A stretch of 64,000 nt of DNA from Chaetomium olivaceum (taxonomy: Eukaryota > Ascomycota > Sordariomycetes > Sordariales > Chaetomiaceae). This document shows positions 19,817 to 32,745 of this stretch, in pieces. The stretch covers positions 868,001-932,000 of the forward strand of contig JAYWVB010000008.1 in NCBI GenBank assembly GCA_039881045.1. Reading direction: 5' to 3'. The translations under genes were made by a program, and so were the position numbers. The notes under the pieces are model-generated. The model had not been told where the DNA came from and did no database searches. It worked only from the letters and a program-made list of their open reading frames with translations. The number at the start of each line of letters is the position of its first letter. Position 1 is the stretch's first letter.

Positions 19817-22665
19817 TTAAGCCACAACAGCACCACCACCACCAGCCCCCCATCCCCAACCCCATCTCCGCCTCGCCAACAACCCCGGCAACCCCCTCTT
19901 CCCCATCCTCCCATCCCCATCCCCATCCCCATCCCCATCACCAACCCCCACCCCAACTCCAGCTCCAACTCCAGCTCCAGCTCCAGCTCCAAGCCCAACC
20001 CTCCTCCCCTCCCCCTGCCCGCCCAAATCCACCACAAACCCCACCAAATCCACCGACCTGCCCCCTCCCACCGTGACATTCCTCGCCGCCTCAACACCGT
20101 CACCACCCCCCAAAAAGAAGCGCTGCAGCGCCACCTGCGCCGTCTCCGCCTCCCCCAGCCCGTCCTCCTGCAACACGTACAGCACCGCGGCCCGCGCAAA
20201 GTCGAGGGTATCTTCGTCTGGTGCGAACGCAGGAGCCGTGGAAGTGGTGGTGGTGTGCCGGAGGCGGCGGGCATGGTCATGGTGGTGGTGAGTTTGCTTG
20301 TTGCGGTGGGGCGGCGCGCGGTGGTGGTGGTGGTCACTCCCCCCCCTGCCGGGGGGGAGGAGGAGGTGGGTGGGCGGGGGTTGAGGGAGAAGGTGGTTGC
20401 GAAGTTGCCGTCGGAGTCGAGGGGTTTCGAGAAGGTGGTGGCGGTGGTGGGGTTGTCGGAGAGGGTGAAGGTGGTGAGCGGGGCGAGCACGATGGTGATG
20501 GTGGTGTAGAGCACGCCGTCGATGATCACGGCCGCGGCGTTGTTGACCATGTCAGGGCTGTTAGCGTTGTTGTTGTTGTTGTTGTTGGAGGAGGAGGAGG
20601 ATTGCGCGGAGAGGGCGCTGAGCTCGGCGCGGGTGGCGCGCCCGTTGAAGGTGACGAGGGCGTTTTCGGCGGAGCAGCTGAGGTCTTGTTCGGTGTTGAG
20701 TTTGGAGACGATTTCGGAGGCGGAGAGGGGGATGGAAAAGTTGGTTTGGGCTTGGTTGATGAGCCGCGGGATGGCCTCGCCGATGCTGATTTGGTCGTCG
20801 GAGCCGGTCAGCGTGATGGTCGCGCAGCCTACTTGGTCGGCGACGGTGCAGTCGGAGCCAGTGAAACCGTTTACGCAGGCGCAGGTGCAGACCCCATCAT
20901 TGACCACGTTGGTGCCTCCGTTGGCGCATGCTAGTTCTCGTTGGCATTGCTGGAGGTCTTCCTGTGCTTGGTTGTCTCCATTCTGCTTCTGGATGACCAA
21001 GAACTCGACCGGGATCACCACCGCGGCAGCGACCACAAGTAAAAGCCCAATAACAAGCAAAATAAAGCCCCAGCAGGGGAGGCCACAGCATCTGCGTTTC
21101 CGTTTCCGCGTCGACCCTTCCGAGTCGCTCGTCGGGACAGCCTGTTGTGACGTGTTGAGGGTGCGATTAAAATTAAGAGGGAGAGGCCATGACTGGACCT
21201 GTTCTCGGAGGCTGTCCCGGAAGCTGCGGCGGGTGTTGGTTTGAGCCAAGTGTGCTGGTGGGGGAAATGCCGCCAGCATGTCGGACAGGCCGGACCGGTG
21301 TTTCTCCCCATCGTAGGCATAATCAGGAAAGTCGTCCAGCTCATCGGCCCGGCTGGCTGGCCTCTTGCCTTTCTCTAGACTCGCGGCCAGCCTCGTCGCG
21401 CGCCGAATGAGGTCTGGGAGACTGGTCAGACTCCCCCTCGCCTCGGCCTTGCGCACTGCATCCATGTCCAGACGCGGTGGCCGCCGTATCGCTGAAAACC
21501 GGCTGTAGGTCCGGTCCGACGAGGTTTGGTCTGGTGATGGCGTAGTTCGCTGAGACGTCGTTGACGGGTCGTCGGCGCTCGCAGAAGAATAAGCATTAAG
21601 CATGGTGTCTGGGGTCACGGCCATGCCGATGGGGAGCCTCGCCATTACCGGGATCGTGCCGGACGAGCTCGAGTTCTCCAGGTAACCTGTCCCATCCTTG
21701 AACGGGCCCTGGACTGGCTGCGGCCCAGGCCGCTGATCACGGCCCGCCGTAGTATCCGCTCCTCGGGGAAAGGCCGCGGTCACCAGGGTGGGTTTCGCTC
21801 TTTTCCCTATGCTGGCGTTCCTTACCAGCCGGCTCTCCTCCGCGTCGTCGTCTCCGTATCCCTCCTCGGCATTCGCTTCCCCATAAATCGGGTCCGGGAA
21901 ATCGGGGCTCGGTCCTGGCGAGGGCGAGCCCCAGTTATCCGGCATCGCAGCACTCGACGCGAACGAGGCGTGGGACCGGGTCCGCGGGCTCTCCTCGGGG
22001 ATCGGCGAGACGAACGAGGCGTTAGAGTAAAACGAGGAAGCGCCCCGTCTCGCGGACGGCGGCGGTCCGAGATTGACGCTTCTCCGTGGCGGCCCGGGTG
22101 GTATTTGTTGTGCGGGGAGCGGGAAGTCGGGGATCGACCCAACGGATGATAGCGTGGAGGGCCGTGACGCGCTCGACGGAGTCTCGGGTACGGCCAGCAA
22201 CTCCTGACCTGTAGATTCCCTCCCTGATCGGGGTCTATACTGAAAAACGGGTGTGTGGTCCTGCACCTTGGAAGCGTCCAATATCGAAGGTACCCTGCTC
22301 GGGCGCGGGGGTCGTTGAGGCGGTTTTGCGTTTCCCTGTGGTGGTCGAAACGGCTCGCCGTCGGCCTGGGTGGGCGCTATGATGGATTCCGGTAGGGGCC
22401 ATTGCGGAGCGGGCGACGGTCTCGAGATGGGCACACCGATCTGGCCATCCCTCGTCTGCAGCGGGAAGGGTGCCTGTGGACGGACGTCTCGCGGTCGTCC
22501 GGTCGCCGATCCTGCGGCCGGCTGACGAGAAGCGGATGGCCGGGCCATTTGAGGTTCTTCTGGTGGAATGGCCTCCCTCGGAAGGCCTGCGGCGGCGCGT
22601 TCTCTCGCCCTCCTGATGGATCCCAACCCTGGTCGATCCATATCGCTCCCATCTTGAGGATTCAT
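19817..22665 (-). CDS. Large single-pass EGF-like membrane protein, frame broken near the C-terminus
   Basis: The frame starts MNPQDGSDMDRPGLGSIRRA. The first 500 residues are disordered, Pro/Ser/Arg-rich and probably cytosolic. A basic stretch (TRKRKRRCCGLPC) leads into one membrane helix, GFILLVIGLLLVVAAAVVIP. A compact EGF-like module follows with six Cys, from CQRELACANGGTNVV to CACVNGFTGSDC, then an extracellular domain ending in low complexity. The upstream frame runs on into an Arg/Trp-rich stretch that is clearly out of frame. The family-like ending, VLYVLQEDGLGEAETAQVAL and onwards, sits in another frame and stops at 19817. The switch is at about 20240-20262 inside a GGT/ACC repeat and needs one added base. 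The tail encoded by GGGGAT and GGAGCT repeats (19905-20000) is a Gly/Asp/Ala low-complexity run. Similar fungal proteins are annotated only as EGF-like membrane proteins. Confidence 0.75.
19900..20000. repeat. Simple-sequence repeats, CCCCAT and CTCCAG types
   Basis: On the plus strand, consecutive CCATCCCCAT units at about 19908-19945 are followed by AGCTCC units at about 19960-19995. They encode the Gly-rich end of the EGF-like protein on the minus strand. They are too short and irregular to be telomeric. Confidence 0.7.
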
Positions 22666-25600
22666 TTAGCTAGGACTGCTTATACCGCGCCACATGCGGA
22701 ACTCCTCTAGTGTCCCTCTCTCCTGTCAGCTGCTCGGAAATCCTCCCAACTCTTGTTCGCAGTCCGAGTGGCATAGGGGGGGCGTGGCGACAGTGCGGAT
22801 CGTCTCAAGAGTGTATAAATCGTGGGGCCGAGGTCGCAGTTCGTAACGAGTTCTAGTCCCCCCTCGGCAAGTCGGCGGTGTGATATCAACTTTTTCTCCC
22901 AAGCGTTTAAAGGGCGGCAACAGGGTCGCGCAAACGGCGGGACCCAACTTCAAGCCCAAGGCCGTGGAACCGGTTGGTGGTGTATGTATGTAGCCGCAGG
23001 CAAACAAGGAACGAACGAACGCAATCTATGCCAATGGAGAAGGATAATGACAGAAACCAGCAGGCATGTAACACAGCGCCAGCTGGGTCGGACCAGAGCA
23101 AACACGAGAAAAGAATGACTTTGTTAGCAGGCCAATGACCTTCGACCGTGCGAAGGCAGGAGGGCGAGGCAGTCTGTGTCTGTCTGTCCTCCGAAGGAGA
23201 GAGTGGTCAGCCGGCGGGCCTTGCAAGCAAGGAAGCAAGCAGCAGCAAGAAACAGTGACAACGGGAGAATAGGAGGAGAGATGCCGCAGCAGCCAGGGTT
23301 CGTCCGTGCAACATTGTTCCAGAAAAGCCTTTTGCCAGATTTGCCCGATCAAGATGACCCGACCAATGCGGGCTCGAGCGGGAGGGTGGCTTTGCCCGTG
23401 GTCGCAGCAAGCGTGGAAACCCCCCCCTTAAACAGCCGGATCGCAGACGGGGTCCGGCTTGGAGGGTGCCATCACGTACGTTCGGCGTTTCGACGACTCG
23501 TGTGGACATCCCTGTCGCCACACACTGCCACTAACCAGCCATTCCCTTGCTTTCCGGCGGCCGTTGGATGCAGACGCAAGATAAACACGAGCACCTCTCT
23601 ATCTACATAAACAGTAGACGATGCCGGCTCAACCTGTCCTACTACGCTCCTGTTCGACCAACAGCATGCCTGAGAACCGGGAGGCAGGGGCGGCGGCAGG
23701 ACGGGTCGCAGTATGCAATCCAGGGGCGGTACGCCGGGGGTCCGGGACTGGCCAGAGTTGGGAACGGGAAAGGGGGGGAGGGGGAGGGTGAAAGGGGGGG
23801 TTCCCCAAGATGAGATTGTGCACGTACGAGAAGACGGGGTGTGCGCGGACAAGTTCCCCCCGTTTCAGGATAGCGGGACAGGAAGGATTTTGGGCAGAGC
23901 TTCCCAGCAAAACCAACCGCGACACCGTCTGGAGTTTGGTGATCAAGAGAAAATCAAGCAGCACCCGCAGGAGTCCGAGGTGCTGTCTTCTGGGCGTCCA
24001 GAGGGTCGGTAGCTCGGGGACCGTCCTGGACTGGTGGCTGATAGTTTGAGAGGCCGATGGCTTAAGAGACGTCGTACCGACAAAAGCGTCAAAGATAAAG
24101 GTTCCGGGAGGCCGACTCAGCCACATCAAATAGTGGTGAATGGGAAGACCTTGGCGACAAGAATGTAGTCAGGAAGATATGTGCAAGGGAAAACGAGTGA
24201 GGGGGTGGTGTCGTCAAGTCCACGCGGTTTTGAAATGAAGTTTTGAAGAGAGAGAACGCTGAGAAGTTCAGACGATGACAAGTCTAGTTACCCGCACAAA
24301 CCGCCAAATCCGGATCATAGGATCATAGACTGGACGCAGAAAAGAATCGAGAATGCAACAAAAAAGTCAACAGCGCTGGAGAAAGACAAAGTGCCCAGCC
24401 CCCGACCGCGCCAGTGACTGATGTGATACAGGCCCCTTGCAGCCGTCGGAGGAGGGACCGCCTCGACGCCCGCCCAGGCCAAGATGGAAATGAAGGATGG
24501 TCGACAAGGATGAAGGCAGCATTCTGGAGACTTCGCGAACCGGTGGGCTCACCATCAGGTACAGCGCCCCAAAAACGGCTAGGCAGCGTCGCAACGGAAC
24601 TTGCTGGGTTCCGGCCACACAGTTGGTTTTGGAAATTGGAGACGAAACGACGTTGTGGGTTTTGGTGGATGGATAACCCAACCGTGACACCTGAACTCGC
24701 CCACAATACCAAGTGAAAAAGGCGCTGTCGAGGGCTCGGCTGACTGTGACTGCCACTGTGACGCGGTATCCCATCCCTGCGGCGCAGAAATAGCACACGG
24801 CAAAGATGATGCAAAAGCATGTTTCCGGAGCGAGTTGTTTAACCCGTCGACCGGCCTTGGACTGTAACGTCGGCGTGCGTGAGAAGTACTTTGCGCGCGC
24901 GCTCTGGTGGGGACCGGATAGTCAACCGAAACCGATCACCTTACAAATTGAAAAGGAGCAGGATCCATCCGTGCGCTTCTCGGGTGATTCGCCCTCGATG
25001 TTTTGGTTCGAGTTTCCCATTTCCAGCCCGCGCACCAATGACACTCCAACAAAGAAGACGGCCCTCGACAGAAGAGCAAGTTGTATGTCGTCTAAAATTA
25101 CTGCCATCAATTTTGGGTGCGGCGTCACGTCACCAGAAAGTCAGACAGCAGGAAAAGCCGCGACCCATCATGTCACCGGGTTCCGGGTGCAAGCCAATGG
25201 CGGAACGATACGGATAAGAGGCGGGGGGTCTGGCGTTCAATCGAAAACGCTAGCGCAGTCACTCGCAGGAACCTGCAGGGCTCGGCAGGGCGGGTGGGGC
25301 TGTGGGGTTGCATCGAATCAGATTCGCGCACCCGAACAAGCCTGAGAGAATCCTCGAAACCCTGAAAAACGAATGACCTTTCACAACCCTAAACGACGAA
25401 CGCTTCCAACCACGATTGAACTGGTGATACGAATATCTAAGGTATGTACAGTACCTTATTTAACATCGCGCCCGGGAGTTGTGGCCGATTAGTTGGTCAA
25501 CGCATATTCTACCCATTTCCGTGTGGAACCTTGACCCCTCGAGAACCCTTTAAATATCCCTCGGAACGGACACGAGAATCCTCCACGTCGTTTGGCAATA

Positions 25601-26179
25601 CTGCGCAGGATGGTGGTTATACATAGATGTACCTATGTATGGATGGCGGTCGTTTGGGTCGACTATTTCAAGCTCCAAGACTCCTATCCTATAAGCGCGC
25701 ACTTACGTTGTTGTGTAACCGCCCATCATATCCAGCCCCTCAAAGGAGTGTAGTACAACAATATTTGATATGCACCCAAGTTAGCACCGGCAGTGGTGCG
25801 GCGCAGATAGCAGTCCAGGGATCCTATCCAAACTATAAAATACATTTGGAAGAGACGGCCACGTCTATCGTGGGGGCGATACTCCTGAGGGAAGAGAGAA
25901 ATAGTTACTTCGTACGACGGCCGGGCGTTGGTTAGCATCGCCAAGTCGAGTCTTTCAAAACAGGCACAGCCGAGTTGGGGAAATGAATCCATGTCAAGAA
26001 GGGCGTGAAGCGCCAGAATCTATACAACAACAAATTCCTCGAGGTCCGAGTTCATATCCATCATGACGGAACGTCCATAGATGATTCGTCGTTCATAGCT
26101 CTCATGTCCGGTTCACCCGACCGACAGAGCCAGAGGAACCTTTGAAAGGCTGAGGAGCGCACAAAAAAGGCGAGCGAGC
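22666..26179. other. Gene-poor stretch of 3.5 kb
   Basis: No open frame here has protein-like composition, and I see no tRNA or repeat. It must hold the promoter of the EGF-like gene (left side) and the 3' end of the KREV-1-like gene (right side). An imperfect palindrome, ATACATAGATGTACCTATGTAT, lies at about 25618-25639. A non-coding RNA or a long leader is possible but not supported. Confidence 0.35.
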
Positions 26180-27445
26180 TTATAAAATGGCGCACTTATC
26201 CTTCCGCCTCTTCCTGCGCCGTCTCTTAGCGGCCGGGTCGTCTGCCCGTTGAGGATAGGGATCGTCACGCATATCGTCGGGGATGTCCTCCCGCCGCAGC
26301 ATTTGCCGACAAAGGTCAATGAAGGCCTCGTCGACGTTGGCTAAAGGAGAGTAGGTGGCCATGTCAGTCTATCTGCGGCTCCGCTGTTTGTTGTCTGGGT
26401 GGGTACCTACTTCGTGTCCTGGCGCTGGCTTCGTAGTAGGGCGCGCTCCACCGCTGGGAGAGCGAGAAGGCCTTGGCACGATCCACCGCCCGTTGATCTT
26501 CCAGGTCGGCTTTGTTTCCGACAATCACGATCGGGATATCCTCATCATCCTTGATGCGGATGATGTCGTCGCGGAGCGTTTCCAGTTCCTCAAATGAGGT
26601 CTTCGACGCTATGCTGAACACCAAGAGAAAGCCTTGACCGGTTTTCATGTAGAGATCCCGCATAGCAACTGAACGTGGCGTTAGTGAAGCACACAGAAAC
26701 TCGTACACTGAATGTCACTTACCGAACTGTTCCGTGCCAGCTGTATCGAGACTGATTTCTAGTGTCAATTACAACACTCCACCCGGGATGGCCTTGCGTG
26801 AGACTTACATCTCCAACATTACTTGACGGCCCTGGGTCGTGGTGTCAGTTACTTCCGGCGCCGGATGAAACACTCATATGCAAACTTACATCAACGGACC
26901 TCTGCGTCCTGTACGAGTCCTCAATAGTAGGATCATAGCTTTCGATCCATTCGTTGTGCACGAACTGGGCTGTTGACAAAGACGGTCAGCAACGAAGGGG
27001 GGGGTTCGGAGGGGGAGGTTCTCCAAGTGTGGGGGCACTTGCTGCACATACCAGTCAAGCAGCTCTTCCCCACGCCACCTTTTCGCAAGCAGGAACCAAT
27101 GTCAGCAGATGTTGCATGTGATGGAAGGTCTTGGCAGAAGGAGGGTTTCTCTCTGCTGCTCAGGGGGAGACCGGAGTGGACACACACCTGCACCCAGAAC
27201 GACCACATTGAATTCCCGACTGAGTCACAATATGTTAGCATGACGATGTTGCCCCCAAAAATGTAAATAAAAAGCAGGCTTGTTAGGATAAGAGCGGAAA
27301 GAAAGAACGGAGACCAGGGAGGGAACGGAATTCGGGATGGCCCGAAGTTCGGTTCGTGTCGAGGTCAGACCGGAATCCTAGAAAACTTGGAATTGAAAAA
27401 AGGGGGCTCTGCTCACCAAGGTTGGTGACTGAATTTCGACGGCAT
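26180..27445 (-). CDS. krev-1: Rap/Rsr1-type Ras GTPase (KREV-1-like)
   Basis: Eight exons reconstruct a 212-residue GTPase: 27445-27417, 27219-27188, 27078-27052, 26969-26890, 26831-26809, 26751-26723, 26668-26411 and 26340-26180. The phases sum correctly. Signatures are REFNVVVLGAGGVGKSCLT (P-loop), FVHNEWIESYDPTIEDSYR (effector loop of the Rap/Rsr1 class), LDTAGTEQFVAMRDLYMKTG, GNKADLEDQR and YEASARTRTNVDEAF. It ends with a basic run and the CaaX box CAIL, expected to be geranylgeranylated. Rsr1/Bud1 and Krev-1 relay positional signals to Cdc42 and so to polarity. The first exon, which encodes MPSKFSHQPC, is inferred only from phase and is the weakest part. The alternative is a different leader exon. 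Seven introns in 640 coding bases is dense for this window. Confidence 0.88.
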
Positions 27446-30400
27446 TGTCCCCGAAATCGATCCACCCCGGGCAGATGGATGGCAGGCCGGCGACGCGCTT
27501 GTGACGCTTCGCACCTGGGATCCTCTTTCCCCGTCCTTCTTCACCGGGTCTCTTTCGCGCCAGACTCCTTCACGGAACACCGAAAGGGCGGATGCGGCGG
27601 GTCACCAGGCCAGAGGCTTCTACATGCAGAGAAACCAACCGGCGTCGACACAGGACATTCGGGAATCGGGGTGGGGAGGGAAATCGGGTTTGGACTAAGG
27701 AAGGGAAGGGGAAGGACGAGATGTGATTCTCTTCCCCCCTTGGCCCAGAAATTTTGGGAACCCTGGTCCCCCAAGGCTAGCAGAAGGGCGGCGGCGGCGC
27801 TGGGACCCGACCGACAAAAATTGGGGGCTGCGAGCGACGCCGGGGGGGGCAGGGGTGCACAAGCGCGGAGGAACGGGATTCGCAGGCCAGCCGGAGCGGC
27901 AGTTTTAGCGGGCCGTGAGAATCGACAAGCGAGCGGTTGAGCGTCGCCGATTGCCGGCTGCACCGTGCGTGCGCAAAGGGACCGAGCGTAGGGTCGTTGG
28001 GTCGTTGGGTCGTTGGAATGCCCTAGTGAACGCTTTGGACGAGACCTGCAGGCGCAGGCTAGGTTGGGATGAACTTGTTCGGTTGGAGACGGGAGGGGTC
28101 AAGCGAGGTTGGAAAGCGTTAAGGTAGGTACGAAGTACTGTACTATTGTAGTAAAATATCTCGAAGATGGCAAGGCGGCACCTTACACGATATTGTAGTG
28201 TACCAGCTAAGGTATACACCCACAACAGACGGAGCGAGAAAAGCGTAATCTGTACTTCGTACAAGGTACCGACGACGCAACTTCGCGCAGTTCAAGTGGA
28301 AACCGTGACCATCAAAAGTGAGATCTCCCTGGCCTGGCCCGAGCGAATCCGGAGCCACGGCGCTGGCTGACGCGGGGCGGATGGAGAAACCGGTCGGTCT
28401 GCGGCCGGATTGGTCCGATCTGGGTCTGGATGCTGCGAATAGAAAAGGCAGAGAGGTTCCAGACCTTCTCGTGTTTGGGATCAATATCGACGCCGAGGCG
28501 AGATCGCACACCCTCTTAGCCAACAAAAATAGTGAGCAACTCTAACACTGTCTCGAGACTGTAGATGGCGCTCGAGCGATGCAGTAGTGATATACTGTCG
28601 CATACCGCTTCAGTCCACCAAGTGTCTCGGAGGACAAGCCTCCCTTTTGTGCTTTTTTTCCCCTTCCTTGCCCCGTGCGGCACACCTTCCGGGACTGACG
28701 CGCAACAACTTGCAGAGACTTGCAGGACGGTAACCCGAGCGACTGGATGGATTGGGACACAAGCGAGGCTGATGGACCGTCCAAAATGGGACTTGTCATG
28801 CTGCAACAGCTTTGCTTCCGGACCAGAACCGACGCAGGCACTGCAGGGCAGACATGGATGTTCAGAAAAGCAGGTCCAGCCAATTCCATCCCATTCTTGC
28901 CCCCTGTTCTCCACCAACGACATCCGCTGCGAATGCAAGCCAACTCTGGTAGCCACACCGCATTGTTGTCTGGGGCAGACGGTACAAAGTAGGTACATAC
29001 ATTAAATGCAGGAACACCTCACGCCATGGCCTCGAACCCGCAGTTGGACGGGCAGCGGGCAGCGGGCAGCGGGCAGCGGGGAGCTGCAAACTGGAAAGCT
29101 GCTCCCCCGCGCAACACAACGGAAGAGGCCAATCGCTCTTTCCAGGCTTTCGAGTTGCACCACCTCGCCAGCGCTCGCCATCGTGTCATCCCTTCCTTCC
29201 CCGGTCTCCACCACTTCTGAACTCGCTTTTGATCTACGCTACTTCGCTTTTTTGCTGGGGATTCGAACTCCAAGCCGATGTCTGACATCATTGTCGTTCG
29301 TTTGATCGCCAACAAGCACTGGCCAGTGGCACTGGTGTAACACAGTGGCACTGACACACGACGCGTCCAAGTTTGCCTCTATGTACTTCCTGTTGTAGTT
29401 ATGTTTCTCAAGTTCCTGTCGAGAGGCGAGCTACGCTGCACAAACGAGCACAACTCTCCCGCACGGACAGCTCGATCCGCCTCTGGGGGCGAACAGCTGT
29501 TCAGTTGCCGTCAATCCCACTCCCTTAAGCGCTGAAAAACGCGGCATCTTGGGTTGGCTCGGGTGGTGGTATCTTGGGCTGGGTGCATGGCCTCATCAAG
29601 CTCGTCGACCAACCAGAACCGTCCCCCGCGACAGTTCCGGTAGTTACACAGCAGCGCGTGGGGGGCTTTTTACCGTCCTCTTCAAAAAATCCGCTTCTCC
29701 ACACCACTCCTCGCCCATCAGTGGCATCACGGGAGACTAATCGGCCACGACTTGAGATCGTACTGAGTCGGGCACCAAGACCCGAACGCCGTGTTACGCC
29801 GCAGCTCGTATCTTTGATGTGTTTGTTCTTGTTCACCCCGATGAGCGGTGACGAGTGATGGGTGGTTGCAAGCGGTACTTTTTTTCTGGATGCATCAGAT
29901 TTTGAGCCTTGATATGTGTTCCGGCCTAATGGATGTGACGTCGAGGGAGTTGGTCATGGATTAGATGCTTATTTCCTTTCACCGGTATATGCACCCCACG
30001 GCCAGGTCATAAAGCGAGAAATTCTCATGTTACCTTCACTCGCACGTGTCACGGCGTGTCGGGATTTTCGAGTCCTACCCTATCCAACAATGGCATCGTA
30101 AGCATAGTAGCTCAAGGGCCATCCACGTTTATGTCACCTCATGGGCAAAAGAAAAGCCGGACTCCATGTGTAGAAGCTCGAGTTGTAGGAACGAAACAGC
30201 AGTTCCGGAAGGCTAAACGAGTCTTTTCTACTCGATTTGCATTTATCTTACTCGGTTTCTATTTTCCTATTCCTCCCCTCCCCCTTTTCTAGTTTTGTTG
30301 TTCTTCTACTTATTTTACACGGATTTGTATCTGCTCTCGGAGTTCAGTTTTTTGTGGCCACGGCGTGATTGTGTAAAGACCGGCTAATCCCGAGCTATCA

Positions 30401-30515
30401 CGGTTTAAGTTCAGAGATGAGTCGTCTATGGATGCGACAGATATTTTACATCGACTCAGGCAGCGGGTACTAGAGTAATGTGATGTCTAAACTAGAGAGT
30501 ACTGGACTATGAACC
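27446..30515. other. Gene-poor stretch of 3 kb
   Basis: No gene is visible. It contains short tandem repeats: GGTCGTTG units at 27991-28014 and GGGCAGC units at about 29051-29080. It also has a lone tRNA B-box-like site (rejected, see below). It carries the promoter of the KREV-1-like gene and the 3' end of the PQ-loop gene. Confidence 0.35.
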
Positions 30516-32003
30516 TCACTTCACATCTTGCATTCGCCTTTCACCACTGCTTGTCGGCATCTCTTTACCCTCGCCGTCTGTCTTGTTGATGCTGTCACTT
30601 CCCCACAACCTAAGGTTTTTGCCTTTTCTCTCGGCGAACTTGAACGGGGTTCCATGTATCTCATGCTCTACTACGATATCGTCGAACGTCTTTCCTTCGG
30701 CAGCCGCAGCTTTCCGAATCTTCCGTGTACGTGCGAGCCATATCAGGTGAGATGAGAAGATGCCAATCTCGAGGACGCAGCTGGGTGATGTCCGTCAGAA
30801 CCCGGAGCATAATATAAAGAGTCGCATGAACCACTCACCACACGATGTAGACGACACCCCCGAGGACGTCAAATGTGTTTTGGGCAACTGCCTCTGTCAG
30901 TTCCCAGCAACCAACCCGACGTGAGCTCGATATGCCCACCTAGAGCCATGAGTGAGAAGAAGGCGCCGGACCAATCCATGGCGAGGAAGACCCAGTTGAT
31001 CCCGATTACTCTCCCTCTCCGCTTCCACAGCTCGCCGTACGGCGGGAGAAGCCCGGCAGCGAGAAGAATCGCAGCTATTATGCCCATGACTATTATCGGG
31101 ACCTCGTTTCCCTTGTCGTATATCGGCTAACGTCGTTGGACCCGTCAGCTAGGCATACCGAGATCGGATAAAGCTCACCTTCAGCGTGAGTATCAGCGCG
31201 GCTTCAACACCCGCAAAGACGGCGGCTACCGCAAGACCCAACAGCGAAGCTTTCCATGTCGGCCAGTTGCTATCACCGGGTATCAGCAATCAATCACTCT
31301 TGGATGTCAACATTGCCAGGCATCATACTGATGGTAAAGTAAGATCTGTGCCCATGAGATAAGGCAGAGGGCCATGAAGACCTGCGGCTGCACTTGGAGA
31401 GGGATATTGAAGTTCTGAGCAATCGCATATACCCCGAAAGGGAGACCGCCTGCGGTATGGTCAGGTCAGACTCGAGAAGCAACATGCGCGGCGCTTATTC
31501 GGATCACTAGGAACTCACAAAGGGCCCAGAGAAACATCATCAACCCTGGCAGGCCGTCCGTTTTCTTCGTCCGCCAGTTGGTCCATATTTGGGGGACGAG
31601 CTGGAGGCAGTCAGTTATCTATTATTATCTATTGTTAGGTGGTTGAGGGGGCAGGGGCTAACCTGGATACACCATAATCTGGAAATGTGATGAGCATAAT
31701 AGTATTGAAGGTGAGTGTCTCTGATTCCCGTTCGTAGGCTTACACTTCCGGCTGTTAACTTCGACTTCCCTCGGCTCAGACTGCTGTCGAACGAAGCGTC
31801 GGTTCTCACCTGTACCGATTGTCTATCAGGCAAGAAACGTTAGCGTGTTCCTGACCTTGAACGGAGGTACGTAGCCGCTCTGAACTTACTCCCAATACAT
31901 TGGCTGCCTGTGTATGAGTGTATTAGTACCGATAGGCAGAGAACAGGAGCCTGAGAACTAAGGGGTGGTTTCATACAATAGGGATGTCTGTTTGGGGAGC
32001 CAT
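30516..32003 (-). CDS. PQ-loop repeat seven-helix membrane protein
   Basis: Ten short exons: 32003-31977, 31907-31890, 31822-31810, 31678-31663, 31600-31519, 31449-31329, 31269-31179, 31126-30940, 30887-30839 and 30780-30516. They give about 289 residues starting MAPQTDIPIAANVLGTIGT. The first PQ loop reads LWCIQLVPQIWTNWRTKKTD and the second includes LLPPYGELWKRRGRVIGINW, both with the diagnostic Pro-Gln or Pro-Pro turn and aromatic partners. Helices fill the rest, and the C-terminal tail is FDDIVVEHEIHGTPFKFAER. PQ-loop proteins are SWEET-like transporters of the vacuole/lysosome (cystinosin, Ypq types) or trafficking factors. The substrate is unknown. The join between exons 3 and 4 is one base short with canonical GT-AG sites, the only non-joining junction. 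Confidence 0.82.
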
Positions 32004-32745
32004 GAAAGGGCAATGGATACTATGTGAGAGAGTTTGGAAGAAGATGACAAAAGCTTCAGATGGACTATCTACTGAATTCCGGTAAGGTACACAACTTCGA
32101 CTTGATTTGAGAGACAAAGGGGACGAAGAAGAGGAGATCGCCCGGATCTCCTCCGGCCGAACATGTTTTTACCCCCGCGCAACCTGAAGGGTTCCTATCT
32201 AGAATCGATTATGTCACATTTTTGAACCGCATCAATTATCATCCAAGGTTTGATATGAGGACTGAGGCAGCCATAATGAAGGAACTGAGCTGCTTAGGTA
32301 CATACCAGGTGGGATGATGCAAACGAACACAAACGGGCAAGCTTCTGACGGGGGAAGTTGACCTAAACCGCCAGCGTCCGAACCCAACTTCAGAGGGTAA
32401 ACCATTCGCACTGTGTAGTTCAGAGCTAAAACGCCACTGAGCTTGCCACGGTGGTGCTAAAAATACAGTGTATAAAAACTCGCATCTAATTTCACACTGT
32501 CATCCGAGAATTTTCTGTGCAAGTTGATGAGATGCCTGGTTCTTGAATCTGGTTCATTTTCACAGCCAGTCTCACTTCACTGTTGAAGACCATTTGACAA
32601 CACCTACACCAAATTCAAAAACTACACCAGCCTATCTCACACAGAAAAATAGAAACCCCTTTATCCCCAGAAACCGAATCCAAAAACGTTTCACTTCACT
32701 TTTATTCGCACACCCAACAAACCAACCACCCCCAACCTCAACAAC
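32004..32745. promoter_or_regulatory. Divergent promoter region, PQ-loop gene and CMS1
   Basis: This 742-base space lies between two start codons. A TATA-type sequence, TATAAAA, is at 32471-32477, on the CMS1 side. The last 200 bases are A/C-rich, as in fungal leaders. Confidence 0.5.

Noticed and set aside
19900..20000. CCCCAT units as a possible telomere
   Set aside because: The units are irregular, short and coding on the other strand. They are internal simple-sequence DNA.
23629..24129. Open minus-strand frames in the 22.7-26.2 kb region
   Set aside because: Low-complexity, Pro/Arg-rich translations with no recognisable domain and no splice-consistent extension.
28990..29110. GGGCAGC tandem units
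   Set aside because: Only about four imperfect copies, with no array structure. No CRISPR is expected in this lineage.
29250..29340. tRNA-like site with GGAGTTCGAATCC on the minus strand
   Set aside because: The B-box match stands alone: the acceptor and anticodon arms do not fold, and no A box lies at a proper distance.
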